A stretch of 64,000 nt of DNA from Lysobacter avium. GTDB lineage: Bacteria; Pseudomonadota; Gammaproteobacteria; Xanthomonadales; Xanthomonadaceae. The notes beneath the pieces were generated by a model. It was not told the DNA's origin. It made no database searches and saw only the letters and a list, made by a program, of their open reading frames with translations. A program made the position numbers and the translations under genes. This document shows, piece by piece, positions 58,518 through 64,000 of the stretch. How positions within the stretch are numbered: the first letter of the stretch is position 1; each line of letters opens with the position of its first letter. The DNA is taken from contig NZ_CP063657.1 of the NCBI RefSeq assembly GCF_015209745.1, positions 2,294,001-2,358,000 of the forward strand, written 5' to 3'.

Positions 58518-60444
58518 GGAAGTAGGCCTCGTGAAGGCGCTGGATCGCATCGACGTTGATTGCCATCACGCCCACCAAGATGGCCGTCACAAGGACCGCC
58601 CGTATCGGTGGTGCTGACCGGAACGAGCACCACACCAGTGCGAACGCAGCCGTCACCGTGAAATATCGCCCCTGCAAGCCGCGGATCACTGGCGAATCAC
58701 CCGGCGTCCAGGAGATCAGCAACGGCAGCGCGATCACCATCATCGAGCCGACAATCGCCACCAGCGCCAGTGCCAGCACATGGCGCTGCAATTGCTGCAC
58801 GGATGAGCCATTGGCAAAGAGTGCCGCCAGTCCGAGCAGGCCGGCCAATGGGTAGACCCACGACGACAACGACACATCCAACCACCCCAGCACCCCGACC
58901 ATCGTCGAAGCCAGATCCACGCCCTTGTGCTGGACGGTCGCCAGCAACGTCCCCAACGCGCCTGCCGGATGGCTCATCAGACTCTCCAGATTGGCGGCTG
59001 CGTCGACACCTTTGGCGACGGCAACGTTGCCCGCGGCGACGAGTGTCCACGCCAGATGAATCACCCAAGGCAATGCCAGATGCTTGGCCAGTGCCACGGT
59101 GAACGACATCCTGGCAGCGTCATAAGCCGGCTTGCAGAACAACAGGCACACCAGTACCCACGCTGTCCCGGGCTTGAGGAAGGCGATCGCCAGGCTCAAT
59201 CCCCACAACGCCGGCGCGGCGCGGCGCGGAGAAAGACTCCCGCCGGCAATACCCGACACCACCCCAAGCCATCCCAGACTCAATGACATGACCAGCGAAT
59301 CTGCTGAGATGGAGCCCATCTGAAAAATTGACATCGGCAGCAAGGCCACCAGGAACAGGCCCCACTTCCCCCGCCCGGCATGCGCCAGGCCGAAGGCGAT
59401 CAATGCCGTTGCCAGCAGAAGGTTGAGCGCGCGCGACAGATACAGGAACCATCCGAACGATGCGTCCGCCTTGCAGCCGGCGAGGTACACAAGCGTCGGC
59501 AACAGGTAGTGATGCGGCGCATAGCCATTCGCGCCTCGCGCCAAGCGCGCGGGGCCCGGCTCGCAGACCAGGGGCTTTGCCATCTGGGCAACAAGCTGAT
59601 CGCGGGTAAACGCCTCCTTGTTGATCAGATAATCCGAAAACGGGCCATACATCATCCGCGGGTCGGGCATCGGCCGATCACCGGAATCGCCAAGTGGAAC
59701 CCCCTGACTGATCCGGACGATTTTGGCCAGGTGCGCCTCTTCATCAGGCACCGCGCCAGGCGGCGTGACGACGATATAGGCCGCGCCGAAGCCCAGCATG
59801 ATGACCACGAAAATCCAGTGGATCTGCTTGTCCAGGTCTTCGCCCCGCATCCACCCGGGTAGCCACGCCTGCATCCACGGGCCGGACAGATGGACCAGCC
59901 TGACGGCCATCAAACCCGCCAGACCCCATCCCGCCAGCGCCAGCCACCACCACCTCTGCGCCGCAGCGATACTGCTTGCCGAACGACCGCGGAAGTGAAT
60001 GACGAACTGGGGATCAGCGGCATCGGAACCGGCCTGTACATGGAGGCAGCCGGCCTCTTCGCGGATAGAAACTTCCGACGCGCGCGAGAGTTCGTATCCG
60101 GCCGGGGTATCCACTCCGGATACCTGGACGTGGCAAAGACGCGTCGTTGTCCCGCTCGGCGGGTCAATCCGCAGCCACATGGCGCCGCGCCCGGGGAGCG
60201 CCATCGCCACGGTCTGATCGACGGGGCCGATATCGTGCAAGCGGGAATGTCTTTCCGTGAAATTCGCCCGGCCGTCGTGGAATACCTGCAGATGGCCGGG
60301 CGACTGCGATGCGACCCCCAGCGTGACCACAGTCTTTCCGCGATGGCCCGCGTAGGCGGCAAGACACGCCAGTACCAACAGCAGGGCCAACGCTCCGACG
60401 GGGCTGGACAACGTGGCCCGCAGATCACTTCCGGTCATTGTCAC
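58501..60444 (-). CDS. DUF2142 membrane protein, putative GT-C type glycosyltransferase
   Basis: The 647-residue product has one N-terminal helix, a beta-rich external domain (about 35-160), then about twelve helices. The DUF2142 hallmark TPPGAVPDEEAHL at about residue 230 follows a helix, with the DEE acidic pair at the position of the catalytic acid in GT-C enzymes. Members are found in O-antigen and teichoic-acid loci, where they modify lipid-linked glycans on the outer side of the membrane. It diverges from the GT2 gene at 60542. Confidence 0.75.
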   Translation of the reverse strand: MTMTGSDLRATLSSPVGALALLLVLACLAAYAGHRGKTVVTLGVASQSPGHLQVFHDGRANFTERHSRLHDIGPVDQTVAMALPGRGAMWLRIDPPSGTTTRLCHVQVSGVDTPAGYELSRASEVSIREEAGCLHVQAGSDAADPQFVIHFRGRSASSIAAAQRWWWLALAGWGLAGLMAVRLVHLSGPWMQAWLPGWMRGEDLDKQIHWIFVVIMLGFGAAYIVVTPPGAVPDEEAHLAKIVRISQGVPLGDSGDRPMPDPRMMYGPFSDYLINKEAFTRDQLVAQMAKPLVCEPGPARLARGANGYAPHHYLLPTLVYLAGCKADASFGWFLYLSRALNLLLATALIAFGLAHAGRGKWGLFLVALLPMSIFQMGSISADSLVMSLSLGWLGVVSGIAGGSLSPRRAAPALWGLSLAIAFLKPGTAWVLVCLLFCKPAYDAARMSFTVALAKHLALPWVIHLAWTLVAAGNVAVAKGVDAAANLESLMSHPAGALGTLLATVQHKGVDLASTMVGVLGWLDVSLSSWVYPLAGLLGLAALFANGSSVQQLQRHVLALALVAIVGSMMVIALPLLISWTPGDSPVIRGLQGRYFTVTAAFALVWCSFRSAPPIRAVLVTAILVGVMAINVDAIQRLHEAYFLIGRR

Positions 60445-60541
60445 TCTGCCGCCGTCGCTGGAATCGGTCGCGGCATTCTGCCACCATCTGCCGCGAGGGA
60501 CCCACCTCTGGCAGGCGCGTCATCGCATCTACAATGCCGCC

Positions 60542-61525
60542 ATGAACTCTTATCCTTCGGACTTGGCGGCAGGCATGCACATCGCCGTGGTCATCCCCTG
60601 CTATCGCGTCCGCGATCACATTCTGGATGTACTGGCTGCCATCCCCGCACCGGTATCGGCGATTCATGTAGTGGATGACGCCTGTCCGGAAAACACCGGC
60701 CACCACGTTCAGGCCCATTGCGACGACCCGCGGGTACGGGTGCATTCCAACCCGCACAACCTGGGCGTGGGAGGCGCGGTGTTGCGCGGTTATTCCGAAG
60801 CCCTGGCCGGCGGCGCCCACATCGTTGTCAAGATCGACGGCGACGGCCAGATGGATCCGGCGCTCCTGTCCGCCTTCATCGCGCCGATCGTCTGCGGCGA
60901 CGCCGACTACACCAAGGGCAACCGGTTCTACGACCTGACCAATATCCGGCGCATGCCGAAACTGCGGATATTCGGGAACGCGGTGCTGTCTTTCATGGCC
61001 AAGCTATCGACTGGCTACTGGGACATATTCGACCCCACCAACGGGTACACCGCGATCCACGCCGATGTCCTGCGTCGGCTGCCGGTGGCGCGGATAAGCC
61101 AGCGCTACTTCTTCGAGTCCGACCTGCTGTTCCGCCTGAACCTGCTGCGCGCAGTCGTCATCGACATTCCGATGGATGCACGCTACGGCAACGAAACCAG
61201 CAACCTGCGTATCTCGCGCGTGATGGGCGATTTCTTCTTCAAGCACATGCGCAACGGGTTCAAGCGGATCTTCTACAACTACTTCCTGCGTGATCTGTCC
61301 GTGGCATCGCTGGAACTGGTTGCCGGCGCCATCATGATGCTGGCCGGCGCAGGGTACGGCGCCTATCACTGGATGCTGTCGATCCAGAGCGGCCAGGTCA
61401 CGAGCGCAGGCACGGTGATGCTGGCCGCATTACCGCTCATCGTCGGCCTGCAATTGCTGCTGGGGTTCCTCAGCCATGACATTGCATCGGTTCCGCGCAG
61501 GCGCATTCATCGATGCCGGCACTGA
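60542..61525 (+). CDS. Family 2 glycosyltransferase with C-terminal membrane helices
   Basis: The ATG at 60542 (MNSYPSDLAAG) gives 327 residues. The GT-A core has IAVVIPCYRVRDHILDVL, HVVDDACPENTG, NLGVGGAVLRGY and VKIDGDGQMDPALL. DPTNGYTAIH and FFESDLLFRL follow. Two helices close the chain (about 260-315), as in GtrB-like enzymes. It is a candidate undecaprenyl-phosphate sugar transferase for the DUF2142/GtrA group. The end, VPRRRIHRCRH, is basic and slightly shorter than usual. Confidence 0.88.
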   Translation: MNSYPSDLAAGMHIAVVIPCYRVRDHILDVLAAIPAPVSAIHVVDDACPENTGHHVQAHCDDPRVRVHSNPHNLGVGGAVLRGYSEALAGGAHIVVKIDGDGQMDPALLSAFIAPIVCGDADYTKGNRFYDLTNIRRMPKLRIFGNAVLSFMAKLSTGYWDIFDPTNGYTAIHADVLRRLPVARISQRYFFESDLLFRLNLLRAVVIDIPMDARYGNETSNLRISRVMGDFFFKHMRNGFKRIFYNYFLRDLSVASLELVAGAIMMLAGAGYGAYHWMLSIQSGQVTSAGTVMLAALPLIVGLQLLLGFLSHDIASVPRRRIHRCRH

Positions 61526-61579
61526 GTACCGGACTGGTGACGGCTATCGGGCTCCACCGTCCTCATGAGGTGGGCGGAA

Positions 61580-62104
61580 TTATCTGCCCTTGTTCCACAT
61601 GATATGGATGGAACCCAATGCATCGGGGTTTTTCAGATCGGGGCCGACATCGACCGGCTGCGCAAGAATGTACAAGCTTGCCACGCCCTTCTTGACGTAG
61701 GTGCTCTTGCTTTTCCCGCCTTCGTCGACACCATCTTTCCTGGCATAACCCAAGGCGACAATCGAATCATCGAACTGCTGCACCGCCGCCGGGAAGTCGG
61801 CTCCCAGCACTTCAACAAGCACGCGGTGGCGGATCGTGCCGTTCCGGCTTTCGTCGATGATGTCGTAATTTATCGCATGTGGAAAATCCAGCACGAGTCC
61901 CATGGCGACAAGCTTGTCGACACCCTTGTCGCCGTCCGCCGCTGCCTTTGGCCGCATTCGCTTTGATGTTGAATCCGACTGCAGTCCAGACGGCTCGCCG
62001 GACGCTGGCGCGGCAACGGACGACGTTTCCACCGGATTGTTCCCACTCCCTCCGCACGCGCTCAAAAGCATGGTCAGGGCAACTACGAAGAATATATTTT
62101 TCAT
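61580..62104 (-). CDS. Hypothetical lipoprotein
   Basis: The ATG at 62104 (MKNIFFVVALTMLLSAC) gives 174 residues with a clear lipobox, Cys17, followed by GGSG. A Ser/Pro-rich linker of 40 residues leads to a compact domain with HRVLVEVLGADFPAAVQQF, STYVKKGVASLYILAQPV and a closing SIHIMW. I know no family for it. The start region is much richer in A and T than the neighbours. It converges on the GT2 gene, 54 bases away. Confidence 0.7.
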   Translation of the reverse strand: MKNIFFVVALTMLLSACGGSGNNPVETSSVAAPASGEPSGLQSDSTSKRMRPKAAADGDKGVDKLVAMGLVLDFPHAINYDIIDESRNGTIRHRVLVEVLGADFPAAVQQFDDSIVALGYARKDGVDEGGKSKSTYVKKGVASLYILAQPVDVGPDLKNPDALGSIHIMWNKGR

Positions 62105-62285
62105 ATTAAAAACAAGCCTTTTGATTATTTTAGACGAGACCACTGGATATAAGCGATCGATATGGCCACGCCGGTAGATCCCCGGCCCTGAAGTCCACTG
62201 CCGCGGGCCCCGTGCCGGGTAACGCCGGACGCATCGACACCGATCGCAACCATTCTTCAACAAGAACCGTTCATCGGGAACCGGA

Positions 62286-64000
62286 TCAAGCCGACAATTC
62301 ACAAACGAGACTGTCAAGGGAAAGGTTCACATTGTATGCCGGGTCGCGCAGAAGCTGGGCACCCCAGCGCTGCCGCATCAGATCGACCTCGCGCGCGAAC
62401 CGCTGCTTCTTCTCTTCGGTGTCCTCGCTGCCGCGCGAGGCCGACTCGTGGTGATACAGCTCGGCGAATGGCGTCCAGATATTGCGGTATCCCGCTTCAC
62501 GCACCCGCAGGCAAAAGTCGATGTCATTGAAAGCGACCTGCAACTGCTCGTCCAGACCGCCGACCTGATCGAAAACCTCGCGCCGCACCATCAGGCACGC
62601 GCCGGTGACCGCCGAGAGGCTCTGCGCCACTCTTGCCCGTCCACCGTGCCCGGGGTAGCCGCGCGGCAATCCGGAGTAGATGTGCGCCGCGACGCCGTGG
62701 ATGCCCAGCACCACGCCGGCGTGCTGGATGGTGTCGTTGGGGTAGTACAGCATCGCGCCCACCGCGCCGACGTCGGGCCGCATGGCCTGGGACACCAGCT
62801 CCTCCAGCCACTCCGGCGAGATCACTTCGATGTCGTTGTTGACCAGGCCGATCACCTCGCCAGCGCATTGGCTCGCCGCCCAGTTGTTGATCGCAGCGTA
62901 GTTGAAGGCTGCGTCGTAGCGCAGCACCATGACGCGTTCGCGGCCCTCCAACTCCGCCAGATACGCCAGCGCGCCCGGCTCGGAGGACTGGTTGTCGACC
63001 ACCACGATCTCGTAATCCGGGTAGGTGGTCTTGCTGACAATGCTCTCGACACACATCCGCAGCAACTCGACCTTGTCACGCGTCGGGATGATCAGGCTCA
63101 CCTTCGGGGGTATCGCCGGCAGCGGCCAATGCACACGGTAGTGCCCGTGCGACAACTCCTCGGCCCGGGCGCCGGGATGCTGCCGGTCCAGGTGCCCGGC
63201 CACCGCCCGCGCGCCTGCCGAAGACGCATAGTCCTTCGCATCGCGGGTCAGTGCCGTGGATCCGGGAATCGCACGCCAGTGGTACAGCACCTTCGGGATA
63301 TGCCGGACCTGGCCCGGTTGTAGGCGCTCGACGCAACGCAGGATCAGGTCATGGTCCTGACTGCCTTCGAAGCCCTTGCGGAAACCACCGACCTCACGCA
63401 TCAACTCCGCCCGGATCGTGGTCAGGTGGCAGATGTAGTTCTGGCTGCGCAACAGGTCGGAATCGAAATCCGGCTTGAAGTACGGGTCGAAGCGCCGGCC
63501 CTCGGCATCGATCTTGTCCTCGTCGGAGTACAGCAGGCCAGCATCCGGATGGCGACCGATCTCCTCGGCCACTTCCAGCAGCGCGTGCGGACGCAGCTCG
63601 TCGTCGTGGTCGAGCAGCGACACGTAGTCGCCCGAAGCAAGCCCCAGCGCACTGTTGGACGCTTCCGATATGTGCCCGTTGCGATCGCGGCGCATGACCC
63701 GGATACGGAAATCGGTCTGCGCGTACTCCTGCACGATCTCCATCACGCGCGGGTTCGGCGACGCATCGTCGACGATGCACAATTGCCATTTCGAATAGGC
63801 CTGATCAAGCACACTCTCGATGCAGCGGCGCAGCCAACGCTCCGGGGTTTGATACACGGGCAACAGGATGGAAATCAGCCGGCCTTCCGGGGTGATCGCA
63901 ATCGCCCGGCAACGTAATTCGTCCATCCGCTCTGCGGTCAGCGTGTCGAACCGAGCCACCCAGCCGTCATAGCTGTCCGCACCTGCCGGCACCACCCGGC
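62286..64000 (-). CDS. Glycosyltransferase with two GT2 domains (runs off window)
   Basis: The frame is open to the window edge; the codon at 63993-63995 is GTG and internal. Two GT-A domains are visible. The first (near the upstream edge) has ISILLPVYQTPERWLRRCIESV, VDDASPN and LLDHDDELRPH. The second has VSLIIPTRDKVELLRMCVESI, VVVDNQSSEPG, GLVNNDIEVISPEWL and GGLDEQLQVAFNDIDFCLRV. This tandem layout is typical of large rhamnan or O-antigen chain transferases. At least 571 residues are visible. Confidence 0.9.
   Translation of the reverse strand, partial: RVVPAGADSYDGWVARFDTLTAERMDELRCRAIAITPEGRLISILLPVYQTPERWLRRCIESVLDQAYSKWQLCIVDDASPNPRVMEIVQEYAQTDFRIRVMRRDRNGHISEASNSALGLASGDYVSLLDHDDELRPHALLEVAEEIGRHPDAGLLYSDEDKIDAEGRRFDPYFKPDFDSDLLRSQNYICHLTTIRAELMREVGGFRKGFEGSQDHDLILRCVERLQPGQVRHIPKVLYHWRAIPGSTALTRDAKDYASSAGARAVAGHLDRQHPGARAEELSHGHYRVHWPLPAIPPKVSLIIPTRDKVELLRMCVESIVSKTTYPDYEIVVVDNQSSEPGALAYLAELEGRERVMVLRYDAAFNYAAINNWAASQCAGEVIGLVNNDIEVISPEWLEELVSQAMRPDVGAVGAMLYYPNDTIQHAGVVLGIHGVAAHIYSGLPRGYPGHGGRARVAQSLSAVTGACLMVRREVFDQVGGLDEQLQVAFNDIDFCLRVREAGYRNIWTPFAELYHHESASRGSEDTEEKKQRFAREVDLMRQRWGAQLLRDPAYNVNLSLDSLVCELSA

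Overview
High-GC (roughly 65%) chromosomal DNA of a gammaproteobacterium, most likely Xanthomonadaceae (Lysobacter, Luteimonas, Xanthomonas group). The evidence is the content and order of genes: yebC-ruvC-ruvA-kup-ruvB-ybgC-tolQRAB-pal-cpoB-queE-queC-tRNA-Lys; a YebC whose N-terminus starts [14 protein letters not shown], as in xanthomonads; an XrvA-like H-NS protein; xanB; and etfB-etfA bordering a polysaccharide locus, which is where Xanthomonas keeps its O-antigen cluster. The assignment is inferred from gene content only.

Layout. 1-922: 5' part of hrpA (minus). 1006-1596: dps. 1601-10571: four minus-strand genes for secreted DUF11-type surface proteins, including a 1608-residue predicted outer-membrane barrel and a 799-residue CshA-like adhesin, preceded by a near-consensus sigma-54 promoter. 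10803-12629: recQ. 12642-16088: large MscS-family channel. 16295-30568: a long minus-strand housekeeping block (tRNA-Lys, queuosine genes, Tol-Pal, Ruv, kup, yebC, a hydrolase, a DUF3016 lipoprotein, a GNAT enzyme). 30578-34181: aspS, fmdB-like and a Kef-type antiporter split in two frames. 34330-40464 (plus): SIMPL protein, dsbC, scoAB, and the sulfate-activation pair cysD-cysNC. 40314-43982 (minus): an Mla/MCE lipid-transport operon. 44080-49149: thrE, H-NS-like protein, proS, xanB. 49307-50997: etfBA. 51150-64000: surface-polysaccharide locus.

The polysaccharide locus contains a DegT aminotransferase, a fused transacetylase/cupin ketoisomerase (WxcM/FdtD type), a second left-handed-helix acetyltransferase, three family-2 glycosyltransferases, two GtrA-type flippases and two large multi-spanning GT-C-like proteins. 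Read together they suggest synthesis of a dTDP-3-acetamido-3,6-dideoxyhexose and two GtrA/GtrB/GT-C-like modules that decorate the polysaccharide from the periplasmic side. A degenerate IS30 fragment lies between the two halves, consistent with mosaic assembly.

The most unusual part is the sigma-54-linked surface-protein operon (1601-10683). I know of no described function for this arrangement: a barrel protein with DUF11 domains translationally coupled to a secreted adhesin and preceded by two small DUF11 proteins.
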